Below, piece after piece: positions 36,434-48,473 of a stretch of 64,000 nucleotides of DNA. The translations under genes and the position numbers were made by a program. Source of the stretch: Branchiostoma floridae (taxonomy: Eukaryota; Chordata; Leptocardii; Amphioxiformes; Branchiostomatidae); NCBI RefSeq assembly GCF_000003815.2, contig NC_049993.1, forward strand, positions 13,474,432 to 13,538,431, written 5' to 3'. The notes below the pieces were generated by a model that was not told where the DNA came from, ran no database searches, and saw only the letters and a list, made by a program, of their open reading frames with translations. Position 1 is the stretch's first letter, and the number at the start of each line of letters is the position of its first letter.

Positions 36434-36714
36434 GAGGCTAGATGAAGGCGGCTAACCGGACTCCAGGTACTCGAAACTGAACACAGATATAAATGGAAAG
36501 ATTTTTGTGTCACGTGTGTCCTTGCAGCGATTCTTTTTCAGTTGTAATTGTATGAAGTCTCCCGTCATCATCACTGGTACATTTTGTCTTTCTGTGGGAG
36601 GGAAGAGTCATGATAAAAAGCTATGAGAAACTGATCTTAAAGGATTCTATTTTCGTAACATTTACTGATGTAGATCTATGTTCAGACAAAGTGCAGTCTA
36701 ACGGGGCTGCTAAA

Positions 36715-36885
36715 CAAAACTTGATCACCGGGGCCCGGCCGGGCAACTTTCGGGAGCGAAAAGAATGATAAAAAGACATCAAAACACACAAAATGTCAAT
36801 ATCAGATACATGGCCATGATATGTGTATATTTCTAGGGCTTCATTTTGATTTTTCGTTTCTTGAAACATCCTGACCGGGCCATCA
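36715..36885. repeat. Dispersed element with CCGGGC ends, relative at 56715-56885
   Basis: The left end contains GGCCGGGCAACTTTCGGGAG, then AAAAGACATCAAAACACAC, and the right end CCTGACCGGGCC. The 56.7 kb copy has GCAGCTTTCGGGAACGAAAA, AAAAGACACCAAAATACAC and GCCCGACCGGGC in the same order. Confidence 0.5.
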
Positions 36886-37279
36886 ACATCCTGATTTCTT
36901 CCGACCTTAGTTGTTTTTTTCACGATGACCTGCGCAAAAATAATGGGGCCTGTCTTCTTGGCACAGTCAGATTAGACTTGACGGGGTGATCATCTCGGGT
37001 GTGAAAGTAGTTGATCCGCTAGTGATATAGCACAGTGGTGCGAAATATCTCTTTACTTTCGATGCGATACGCCTGGTTACAGATACTGAGATACAAACAT
37101 GCGTCTTGTAACTTACATGGGGATTTCAATTCTTTTCAATTTTTTGTCCTCGCTACAAGTGAATACTAGTACACCGACGATATCCGTGACAGACTATGTC
37201 GTGGCATATTACTCGAGTCTAGTGTGTTGTGCCTTGAAGTGCCGCGATGGTGTTGGATGTTGTGTTTCCTGCGCGAAAT

Positions 37280-37421
37280 CACTCTCCAAGCAGAGGTTGG
37301 TGGGAAAAATCGTGACCTTTTCCTTTCATAATTTTTTCCACGTTGGTGGGAAGGCCGGTCGAAAAAAAATTATGATAGGAAAAGGTCACGATTTTCTCAA
37401 CCAACTTCTGCTTGGAGAGTA
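37280..37421. mobile_element. Near-perfect foldback element, TCTCCAAGCAGA family, with 9-bp target-site duplication
   Basis: The arms start CACTCTCCAAGCAGAGGTTG and pair almost to the centre, through AATCGTGACCTTTTCCT and AGGAAAAGGTCACGATT, leaving only a short loop. The flanks are direct repeats GCGCGAAAT at 37271-37279 and 37422-37430. Confidence 0.8.
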
Positions 37422-40400
37422 GCGCGAAATACTTCTTTCAGGAAACTTGAGTCAAATTTAAAGCCGGTCTGGTTGCGCCATCAACATTTCAGCTTGACCC
37501 ACTTCCATGTTATATCTAACTTTTTCAAATCAGCTATTTAGCCATTATCGTTTCCTTCGGTTTGCAATGCCACCATTCACTCAGTCACGGTGACAAATTT
37601 AGCACCTTAGAACTTCTCAGATTTTACCGCATAAAATGACGGGAAAATGTCAATTTTTTTATTATTTGGAACGCTCTGGAAGACGACTGGTGCACGTGAC
37701 GTCAAAGTGCCGTGGCGGCCGCGGCGGTAACACTTGTGAATTCAGCTTTCCTCGTTTCACGTTCGCTTCCACTCTCTGTAGATCGTCAGCAAAAAAAAAA
37801 TGGTGGCGCTCACGAAATATCTTCGTCGACAATGTTCCGGGTTTGCTTACAAAAATCTGATATAACGTCCTTGCAAGGAGAAAGGACGACATGTCACATG
37901 GGCTCGGCGCATCGTGAGGACTTGGTGGCATGATTTGCTTGACGCAACGTAATTTTAAATCCAATGCACTACCTGAAATTTTGCAGTCAGGATACCCCTT
38001 TCACGACTATTATAACAAAGGACGATATAGATAGTCTAATAGACTTCTAATAGAAAATCTTATACTGTATAATATCCTTGTTATAACCTGTACAGCTGCT
38101 CGTCACGAGCAGTACAAGACATGGGTAACCCTATCCGCATGGGAAATGTTATACGTGTCGTTACCATGGCAGCAACCCTGGCTCTAGTCTTTAGATGTGC
38201 CGATTGGATAGGGCGTGCAACGTCATGCAAAAAATCGAATTAACTTGCGACCAAACACAGCCAGTAACGTTACAATCACAATCCCCAGGTCGCAAACTGT
38301 ATTCCTCGGCCAACCAACTCCTCTGATGTGTTTTCAGTAGATATTTGGAATAAGAAGTGGACGACGCGGAAACGATTGCGGAGGACGGCTGTAGCCTCTC
38401 AAGTTGCTATCAGTATCACTTCTTTGCGAAATCCAGTTTTCACGCTGTTTGCACTTGATAAGTTGATTGATTATTGACAGGCCTTTGTTTTTGCACAACT
38501 TGCCGCCTTTGTCTGATGCCGCCCGGTGGCAAATTTTCGGTGTCAGAATCGTCACCTACTTGCATTTGTTTTCAATTTGGCTGTTGACGAAAGACAGAAA
38601 TTGATGTGCGCATGGATGACGATATTATGCAAGGAACTTTGCACAAGAAATGTGTAAAATCAAGGAGGCTTCCCCGTTTGTATTAATAAAGCGCTACACT
38701 CGCGGCGGTAAGTTCTCAAGGAACATTTGTGAACGCAAGACGCTGCATGAAATCGGCTGTTTTTGACGTTTTTTATCGGAGTTTCTATTTTGAACATTTA
38801 GATCTACCATGTTCTCCTGTTTTGTTTTACAAAATAAAAACACGTAAAAACAGCCGGAGCCAGACTCCGGGACCTCCTCGCTACGGTGCTAAGTGGTGCC
38901 CGCCAGCCTAATTCATTAGTGCACGCCGGAGAAGTTTCACGGGGGTGACCAGAGGCTGGGAAAACCGACAGGATACAGCCTACAGGCCACACACTGGGCC
39001 ACGTAAGGATCCAGGCAGTCGCGCATACGGTTCAGCGCACAAGGCCTACCGACTTCCCGCTGCGCTGTCTAAAAATAAGCTGAAGCCGAGTGTGCATGTG
39101 GCGAGGGGATTAGCGTGTCAATTAAACTTTCGAAATGTTTAGAAAGCCGATATACGTTTTGAAAAGATCGTAAACAGAGACAAGCTCTCGGTGGTAACTT
39201 TAGAAATGTTTGCAAACAATAAAGACTAATTATAAATAATGGCATATATGTGTTTCCTTTTTTTCGAAATGTTCATGATTACTAATTAAAAATTATAAAT
39301 ATAAGACAATGATTCTAAAATATTATAAATATCATTGAAAAACTCGCATGGTGTCTTGGAATGGACTCTATGTCTCTCATTATAAGTAAATTTTTGTCAT
39401 AATTATGAAAACATCCTATTTGGGGGTATTTTTGCTATGGAATTACTAGTTTATACACGTTTCGAGGCGGCTGAAACTTGATAGAAATACTAAGTACAAG
39501 AAACAGTGTTGGGTTCCATGATATAGAGAATAATCGACCTGGCAACATACACACATCACTGTAGAACCAATACGGCAAGGCCAACTTTCCAGTGTTCGTT
39601 AAATAAGTGCAGTTTGTATGTCATCAGGTCTTGTTTACAGAGGTCAAAGGTCATCATGGGGTGTGAGAAGGGTTTCAGCTGGTAGGTTTTGACTCAAAGT
39701 CATTTAGATACTTTATGCTGCTATGCTGCCAATGTGATGTCTCCATCTACTATACATCTACTAGACATCTATAATGTCAGGTTTCCATCTACTATACATG
39801 ATCGACAGCCTGGTTCTTAATGTTTTCTATGTATTTGAATAGGACACTGAATTGGCGGACTGTGCCCAATACAGTTTGATGAACTCGAAATGTATTATGG
39901 GCTACACTACGTCATATCCGGGTTATCTCAAGGACACAGAAGTACGTACGAAGGAAAACGACACGTAGAACACTGTGTATAAAGGATCCAAATTTAGATA
40001 TTCAATTCCACAGACATTTCTTCTCACGGCTTGGACTTTAGATCTTTATAATATATGTCAGCAGAAAATGCTTCGGTATTGTTGTTTTTGGTACCAAGGA
40101 CGTTCTCGGATATTTGCTGATACTAATAGTCACTGTTTCTAAGGCTAAAGCTAAATGACTGAAACAACTACACAGGTCCAAGTGAGTGAAATAACTTGCC
40201 AAGCATGACCCACAGTTTTGGCTTTCTTCTCGAATCAATGCATGCAGTGTGTGCAATTTCCTTGTCCCCATGTACATATTTTCTTCTGTTTTGAAAGAAT
40301 TGTATCAGACTATACTTAAAATTAGGTTGGCATTGGTTATGTAAATTGATTTGTAGTAATAATATCAAGGAAGACAGCATGTTGACTTAACTCTTTTTCA

Positions 40401-40523
40401 AACTTGAGTGATCCTGACCATTTTAATTATAAGTTATTACAAATGATATTGAAACTTTATTAACATATCAATGCATGTGCTATCTCTGCATTGGAAAATA
40501 ACGTTTTGCTCATAATTTCTTAA

Positions 40524-40526
<3 letters not shown>

Positions 40527-40579
<53 letters not shown>
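40527..40579. repeat. (TA)n microsatellite
   Basis: About 53 bases of pure AT dinucleotide in the spacer downstream of lipase 5. Confidence 0.9.
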
Positions 40580-40580
<1 letters not shown>

Positions 40581-41323
40581 CTATTCGCAGCTAGAGGAAA
40601 ATGATACGATTCACTCGTATGAAAACGTTGCTATATTTTTATTTGGTATAACGTTATCATATTTACATTGATATAATAGTATTGCACTATTGAGCGATGG
40701 ACAACAGAAACATGTCTTGGCTTCAATGATACATTCTTCCAGTAGAGTAACCATTATCAGCCAATCGTTACTTTACTGTTAGAATTAAACTACGCCATTT
40801 GAGAAACACGTCCAGGCAATTCCTAACGTTACAGTCAACCGATTAAAATGTTTGCGATGCACTAGCAACCGTTAAAACAGCATTACATGTTCCATTACCG
40901 TATGCCTAATTTAACTAACAAATGCTGCCTTCCCTAGGAACTGCTAAAGAGGCCATCTACATAAGAGCATCTACATATTAGAGTCGGTCGACCATCCTTT
41001 AACAGGGGCGGGGGCCGAGACCGACTACCGGGCACCTTAGACCAGTTTCTGACGTCATGCTTCCGTTCAGGTCACGTGATATAGGCTTTGGATTGTTTCA
41101 ACGTGAGAATTGTGACTTAAAGCTTGTTGGTAACGTCTTTAAGTTGCGTATATACGAATATAACTTGTGCTTTTTTTTACATGTACAATGCTGCCTTCAG
41201 TGCACATAATTTAATCATCCTAGATTGCGGGAAAATAAACTTCGACCGAGCTTTGAAAATCAAATGAGAAAATCCGATACGTTTTGTAAATGATACTGCA
41301 GCACAATTACGTCTCTCTGACTG

Positions 41324-44300
41324 TTACGGCACGATGGTGTCACAGTTGTTGAAGGATGAGATAGTGTTCATCACCCCATCCCTAAGAAGCATCTCTCCAC
41401 AGTAAGATACACTGAAAACAAAATTAGAGAAGATCTAGTTGACATAAAATGTTATGGTTGTACGAACGTAGTAAGACATTGCATAGTCACAAGAACGTCG
41501 TAAGACATTGTGGTCAAGCTAACGCCGTAAGACACTGTGGTCAAGGTAGCGTCGTAAGACATTGTGGTCTTAGAAATGTCGTATAATGTTCTGGTCGTAA
41601 TAGCAAACATGGTAAACTGCAAACATAGAATAGCTAGTTACAACAGTATCTTTATCGTGTTGGTGATAGGGGAGTGGTTGTTGAAACGTTTTATTGTACG
41701 CTCTATAATTGAGATCGATTTTGAAAATACATTCGAAGATATGCATGTACAACAATATTTCATTTTGAAGCAGACCATTGGTACTTTTGCCATTCTTTTT
41801 GCATTACTCTTACATTACTCTAAGATGTACTGAAAATAGATTACGCTTACCTAGCTCCACTATTGGATGTTACGTCGATCCTGACTATAGTGAGATCAGA
41901 TGCGTTGGCCCAGGAGTATAAGATGTTATTGGTGGCGAGGAACGTCAACTGCAGTTGCCCTATGGAGTCGATTCCCACGGTGGATGTGACGATCTTGGTG
42001 TGCGTGGTGTCCTGGTCGAGTGCATAACTACCATCGCTACGATTGGGCGATTCAAAAATAACCGTTATTTACTGAATGCATAACTACCGTCGACAATGAC
42101 AATGTTCAACTATTTTCATAGTTTTCATCATGTAATACTGGTCAACATATACTCTAAATAAGCGTGTTTAAACAGAGTGTTTTCGCGTGACTTCTCATTG
42201 TGTCCGCCGCCATCTTGGTGTCGATCCCTATTTGCATTTCAGTGAATCAAACGTTCTCGTACATGCAAAGATCCACTGGCCTTCTCATCTGACCGCAGCT
42301 CAAAGAAAACGAAAGAGTGAAAAACCTCCAGATAAAAGACATAAATGCCGTGCACGCTTTAAGATTTACGTGTGCGATCCATTGATGTGCAAATAGGGAC
42401 ACCAACATGGTCTGAACAAGAAATAAAGTACTTACTTAAAGAGTTGGATTGGTCCCGTATTCTGACCGTTTCCTGAGATGATCGCGACGAGTTCTCCTCT
42501 GGTGTGCTCCATCCCTGCCTTTGTCTTAATCGTCACCCTGTACTCATACCCTAGAAACGAGAATGCACAAAGTTTGAGAAAACGTAAACCGTGAGAGGAG
42601 ACATCTTTGAAACTGGATCCATTAATTCAACATTTGAAAAGAAAGCAAATAAACTTTGTTTATACATGAACGTCATTCTAATAAATGAACTGACATAGTC
42701 TGTAAAATAGGGACAGGTGGAAACAAGCAACTGCATGTGCTAATTTTGTCAAATATTGTTTGTGTACAATCAAACCATAACTCCGTAGTACATGTAGAAT
42801 ACAACCTGCTCTTATCCCAAACATTTTCAATGAAAATGTACAAGGAGTAAACTTTGTTTTGCATTGAGAGTAATGAATAATTAGAGTTCATCGAACACAT
42901 CCCTTCGCCAAATAATCATGCCTTTATTAATACTTTAAGGTCTTTTTCATGTATTACTAAATAGTACCTACTCCAATAGCAAATGACTGCATGAACTGTG
43001 TGTTCCTCACACACCCACAAATGCTACCAAAGATAACCTTCTTGGCCAACTGGTGACAATGGAATTATGTACACTGTTATGATACTTTCTAGCGCAACTT
43101 TCATAGTGCTTTGTTAAAATCATGTAGTCTCTACCAGACTCCAGCCTGGCCTAATAGTATTGATGATAGGGGGCATTGGACTGTGACCAATGATGACCTC
43201 AGTGGTAGCATCCCTGGTCAATCAGAATTTCATGCTTGTCAAGAGGATTTTCACAGTGTTAGGGCGTCCAGGTCACAAGGCTTCTCAGGCAAAACATCTG
43301 GCAAACAGCTGTGTCCTTAAATATAGGTCAAAATGAGATGCATCTGTATATAGAAAACACTGTTTATTTCTGTTAATTGGATAACTTTCCCTAAGTAATT
43401 ATATCAAATAGATGTTAGTACCTAGCTACCAAAAACAAAAAATATCCATCAATCTCCTCTGCAGTTATCCTTCTTAAAAGCTACAAACTATAAGACCCAC
43501 TGCAGTTCCAAACAAGCTGCTAGGGGGCCCAAAATTAGACCATTGACTCCTAGTACCAACAGCTATCCACCATTAAAAAATCATGAACCCGGCACTTCTG
43601 GAAAATTTAGGCGCAAACTTTGATGCTCACTTGCAGTACCAAAACAAGTCGCCAGGAGGCCCATTATCGAACTTGACCTTTCTTTCTTTGTCCCCTACCT
43701 ATCAACCAAATATCATTAGCATCCATCAAGAACATCTCGAGTTATCTTGCATACAGACAAACGCACTTACATACAAAGCCAGCTACAGCACCATAGGTAA
43801 AAGGTAGCTAAACCATTCTTGCACATGACAATCCTTTCCACAACCGCTAAACACCTGCCAAATATCGTGGAAATCGCCCAGCTACATTTTGCTTCCCGAA
43901 AAAACACAAAAAAAAATACCAAGCTCGCTAATGTACCGTAGGAAAACGCCAGGTAACCCATTTTCAAACTAGGCATGCCTTTCAACAACCGCTACACACC
44001 TGCAAAAAATAAAAAAGTTCCATCCACAATTTCTCGAGTTATATCCTGTTGACCTACATACAGACCCAAGTCAGGCAAAAACATAATCTTCTTGGCGAAG
44101 CTAAAAATACCGATTCATAACTTACTGCAATAAGGCCCAGTGTCACCAGTGTTCAAATACTGTTTTCCGCGGCCGGCCATGTTGTTGTCTACGTCATACC
44201 CCATCACTGAGCATGCGTTGTTGGAGCAATCCCGGCATCCTCCGGCGGCGAAGTCGTCGTAGCTGCGGCAGGGGTAGGAGACGAACTTGCAGGGGTTGTT

Positions 44301-47300
44301 GATCGACTCGATGTAGAACTCGTACGCTCGGTTATGGCTACAGTCCACGACATCGTCAAGACCTTTAAATGGAAAGTAGAAGGGTGTACAAGAAACGTGT
44401 TAAAGTCAGAATAGAGCAGACCAGGACGAAAGATATGAAAAGCGACATTTCTACTGTAGTACCAAAGGAATTCCGGATACCGTCGGGGGGACCCAAATTA
44501 ACACTGCTGGGAAGTCCTACCAACAAGTTAGGCTGACCACAAATACAGAAATACAGACACAAAAACACGCCAAGCACAATACCTCAATTTTTCATGGAGG
44601 TAACAGGCAGAACAAACAATCTATACGATGAGTCTTTCTATCCCAATCAAAATACTTCTTCACAATATCAGTTGATGCCGATGTTATGTACGAAGTACAG
44701 GAAGTATATTTTATGCCCCATGTTATTTGAGGACAAGCACTTGACATTACGATCGAAACGAAGCTGAGAATATTAGTTCTGATTTAGCCAAATTATTTTT
44801 TTCCATCACAGAAAGGTCGAATGCATATGTTTTCTGTCTATTAATAAATCACCATTCTTTTGTTCTCTTTGAGTTGAAATGGAAATGGTATAGCTGTCAT
44901 GTCCAGAAAGAAAAAGTTTATGTACGTACTAAGGTTAGGGTCAAAGACACTGGTGATGCTGCCGAGCCACGTGTTACCGCAGCCCGGCTGTCCCTTTCCG
45001 CCGTTCGGGTAGAAGTCACGTGTCCTGACGGTAGTCCAGGGCCCAGGCCCCGGACAGGATNNNNNNNNNNNNNNNNNNNNNNNNNNNNNNNNNNNNNNNN
45101 NNNNNNNNNNNNNNNNNNNNNNNNNNNNNNNNNNNNNNNNNNNNNNNNNNNNNNNNNNNNNNNNNNNNNNNNNNNNNNNNNNNNNNNNNNNNNNNNNNNN
45201 NNNNNNNNNNNNNNNNNNNNNNNNNNNNNNNNNNNNNNNNNNNNNNNNNNNNNNNNNNNNNNNNNNNNNNNNNNNNNNNNNNNNNNNNNNNNNNNNNNNN
45301 NNNNNNNNNNNNNNNNNNNNNNNNNNNNNNNNNNNNNNNNNNNNNNNNNNNNNNNNNNNNNNNNNNNNNNNNNNNNNNNNNNNNNNNNNNNNNNNNNNNN
45401 NNCTACAGGCGATAGAAACCAAGCAAGCTGATGTAAGAGGACGGACGCTATTTAGATATGTCGGAATGAGTCAAGTAAATTGAGCCTTGGTTTGCAGTCA
45501 GTTGTAGTAGTAAAGCAGTAGTAATTTTGTTAGCAATAAGAACAGTATGGCGGCCAATAAACGTTTCCAACGTCTTCAATGAGAACATCTGATTAAAAAT
45601 AACTTGCGTTAGCAGTACGTTTAACACTATATTGTAATGCTACAGAACATTTTAAGTACCTCAACACACAGCTACTATTAGCGATATTTCAAGTCAAATT
45701 TGAATACAGTAAGTAACAACGAGATCCGTGACTAATATAATATTTTCGAAACTTAAATCGAAAATTGCCATTCAAATTAGTCAGTTCATACCGTACACTT
45801 TAAAGTGCATATAATGTCTTATGTTTTCCAACCTAAAGGCAACGTCCCTGAAGCGTCGCCAAAAACTGTGTCTATGAACAACCGTACCAGTGATCCTGGG
45901 CAGACCGGGTAGCCTCCTCCCCACGTGACCAGACAGGTGCGCCCCCAGACTGTGTCCAACCAGACTGAACTGGTCCAGACTGCATCCCGTCTCGTTGACG
46001 AGGAAGGTAATGAGTTTAGCGACCTGGGCGGCAACCAGGCGGATGTTGGTAGCTGCTTGAGCGTAGTTGGGGAACTCAGCGCCCTTGTTCCAATCCACGA
46101 TGATAACGTTAATATCGTCCTGCGAAACAAAAGGGTAAACTGAACATGCTGACCGAATGACTATTTTAGCAACTAAACGTTTCAATCATACACATCTATC
46201 AGTAGCTCCCTGCTGTAGTGTGTGGGCCAAGGAGTATAGAAATGAAGATGCGCGCCCAATAAACGACATTACATGTATGTGAGAAGGATTTTAACTTAAA
46301 GTATTGGGCAAAACCTAGCTTCAATGCTGGGGGTACCAAATGCCTGGTTCAAAGTTTGAACTGCGCATGCGCAGTGTGATGTATTGTGGGTGATATGTCA
46401 AAGTTGAAAACCCCTGAAACATAAACAAAATTAATGTACATTTCTAAACATGCATATATAACGTTAATAAGCTTGGTTTTAACTGTTTATAACTTTGACC
46501 TTACCCGTTTGAGCATCTCTCTCATGGCGTCCCCAGCCCAGAACGGGTCCCCGGTGATGGGGTAGGAGTAGAAGCCGTGGATCAGCACCTTCACGGGCTT
46601 GGCGGGGTCAAAGGGTGAGTTCTGCACGCTGAGTATGTCATCATATGAGATAGCCTGAAACAGACAAATGTTCGGCTGTAGATTAGTTTATTCTATAGCC
46701 TCACTTTTCAGGATTCGTTGGCGGCCACACAAATCACGAAAAGGATTTAGCATATGAATCTGTGCACAGTTCGACGCATGGAAAGGCCCACTTACGACAT
46801 GTTGTTGGAAGACATTAAATCATCTGGTAGGTTATGTACATGAAACTAATATAGTTCATATCCAATACATAGCTAACACTAACAGTGTGTAAATACATTA
46901 TATATTTTTGGTTTGCCTGAGTGAGTTCCACACTTATTACCTCATGCTTTGGAGGCCAGGGACACTGACATGAAGCCTCAGTTCACAGGTCACAGAAAAC
47001 TTATCTCATTTCTTGTATTCAATTTTCTGCAATATGTATTTCTGACTTCTTTTATGGGGCCAGTGGAAAAAAACGTACGGACAGAAGTAGCGAGAATTTC
47101 CCAATCTGATTATAATGAATGAAACAAGCCTTAGCCTCCGATTGTTTGACAGATATCATACCAAATCATGACAACATTGAAGCTATAAAAGTTGACGTAC
47201 CTGTCGGGCCTCTATTGTTGGATTGCTCTTGGTGAAGACATAGAACACCGTGTTGATGTACTCGGGGGACTGTGGCACCACACCACCGGTGTTGTCAAAC

Positions 47301-48421
47301 GGAAACTCGTCCGAAAAACACCCCAGATCGCCATAGCAGACGACTTGCGGCAGTCTTGGCGTCGTGGTGGTCGCTGGTGTGACCGTCGTGGTGTGATGAC
47401 CGTGGTTTGCAGGCTGTTTCCTGGTTGACTGTGCTTGCTGCCTCTGTTTACCGTAGACTCTCAGGATGTCCTGGTATGGTAGCGATCTGAGTTCTGGTAG
47501 CCGCTTGCCCTTCTGTGTGTTGTAGCGGATCCGCTTGCCGGGCTCGGCTAGTGAAACATAACCAGCAAAGAATGAACCTTCTCATATCATCAAGGAGGCC
47601 CATCTGCGTTGGTAGTAATCATAGCGCAATGCTAAACGATCTAGCAACACAAAAGTATACACGGATCAACTAGTCAACGACCACTGTCGCCTTCTTCAAG
47701 ATCAATACTGATGACCAATCACTTCAGAACGTTAACTCCTGAGAGGTACATTTATTTTGCTCTTAACCCTTCCGCCCTCTCCTTTATTAGTTTCTTTACT
47801 CTGCTCTACTTAACAAATATCCATATATGTTTTACGTCAATATATAGAAGGAAAAAATCTTCACAATGTAGATTAAACTTTCCGAAGCATAAATCTGTAA
47901 ATAAAAGTGTACTAAATCAGGATATCCAAGTCACTACAAGAAATGAAAATATTCTTGAAAACTGCACCTTGCTAACTCAAAACTTTACACATAAAGAAAG
48001 TGCACACAATGCCGTAAATACCGACGCAGTCTTCCAATACAGACAACGGCCCACACCCCCTCTTAATGCCCAATTATAAGTATAAGTCCCCCTTTGTAAA
48101 ACGCTTGACGTTCGTGGGTTTTGCACAAAATTAACACACTGCTTCTCAGACTCAGTCACATGTGTCGTGCGATCGTCGTACGATTTTGATGTGTAATTTC
48201 CGAGCGGGCTGCGACGAAACCAACCACCGACAATGACCAAAATTTCAGATAACAAGGCAGCTAAATGCTGTACGACACTTATACGACTATGCTAAGACTG
48301 TCCATAGTTTGAAATCGTACGGCAGTCGTACGACAAATGTGAAATAGAGGTGTTCCTTACCTAAGTCCGCCACAAGCACGACCACAACCACGACATAGAG
48401 GATGTGCGACAGTCCCTTCAT
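41324..48421 (-). CDS. Lipase 5: pancreatic lipase-like enzyme with N-terminal extension, interrupted by an assembly gap
   Basis: Exons in transcript order: 48361-48421, 47201-47547, 46505-46654, 45888-46119, partial 44930-45060 (rest in the gap), 44126-44362, 42436-42550, 41851-42036, 41324-41411. About 550 residues are expected. The signal peptide is MKGLSHILYVVVVVVL. The extension (21-88) shares GKRI and RSLPY(Q/E)(D/E)ILR (41-50) with lipase 4, then is His/Thr-rich (HHTTT, ATTTTP) without the N-S-T repeats. Ser243 (GHSLG) and His352 (CSHNRAYEFY) are seen. The catalytic Asp, expected near 266, lies in the gap. The visible part of exon 5 has two single-base deletions relative to lipase 4, which break the frame; they look like errors beside the gap but could be real. 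The C-terminus runs five residues (DTIVP) past the usual last Cys. Confidence 0.82.
41440..41600. repeat. Minisatellite of about 30 bp in lipase 5 intron 8
   Basis: Four to five imperfect units built on CGTCGTAAGACATTGTGGTC, just upstream of the last exon. Confidence 0.7.
43495..43780 (+). repeat. R1 family repeat copy in lipase 5 intron 6
   Basis: It contains CCCACTGCAGTTCCAAACAA, GCTAGGGGGCCCAAAATTAG, CAACCAAATATCATTAGC and ATCTCGAGTTATCTTG in R1 order. Further decayed copies follow at 43830-44090 and, in the next intron, 44455-44610. Confidence 0.55.
44455..44610 (+). repeat. R1 family repeat fragment in lipase 5 intron 5
   Basis: It ends with CTCAATTTTTCATGGAGGTAA, the same tail as the 13905-14165 copy. 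Confidence 0.45.
45061..45402. other. Assembly gap, 342 N, inside lipase 5 exon 5
   Basis: The last base before the N run is within exon 5. Directly after it, on the - strand, a good acceptor (TTTCTATCGCCTGTAG) abuts the gap. By comparison with lipase 4, only about 104 coding bases should be missing. Confidence 0.95.
48159..48340. mobile_element. MITE-like inverted-repeat element in lipase 5 intron 1
   Basis: The left arm ACATGTGTCGTGCGATCG and the right arm CAGTCGTACGACAAATGT are imperfect inverted repeats, with CGTACGATTT / AAATCGTACG just inside. There is no coding content. Confidence 0.5.
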
Positions 48422-48463
48422 TTTTCTCTCCAGGTATGAATGAAAGAAGAACTATAGAGGCAA

Positions 48464-48473
48464 CCTTTTATCC
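48464..48473 (-). promoter_or_regulatory. TATA-like box of lipase 5
   Basis: GGATAAAAGG on the - strand, about 43 bases upstream of the ATG at 48421. A comparable short spacing is seen for lipase 4. Confidence 0.5.

Larger units (their letters stand above)
33530..41323. other. Long intergenic region between the zinc-ribbon candidate and lipase 5
   Basis: About 7.8 kb dominated by foldback elements (34091-34232, 35342-35509, 35750-36433, 37280-37421), short microsatellites and one 522-base gap. The frame at 37099-37422 starts with a signal-like MRLVTYMGISILFNF and a Cys-rich stretch but runs into a foldback element. I do not call it a gene. The stretches 37.6-39.2 kb and 39.2-41.3 kb show nothing I can identify beyond the (TA)n run at 40527-40579. 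Confidence 0.5.

Noticed and set aside
37099-37422. Possible secreted Cys-rich peptide (MRLVTYMGISILFNF...)
   Set aside because: The start looks like a signal peptide and the Cys pattern faintly like a PAN domain, but the frame runs into a recent foldback element and no partner exon was found.
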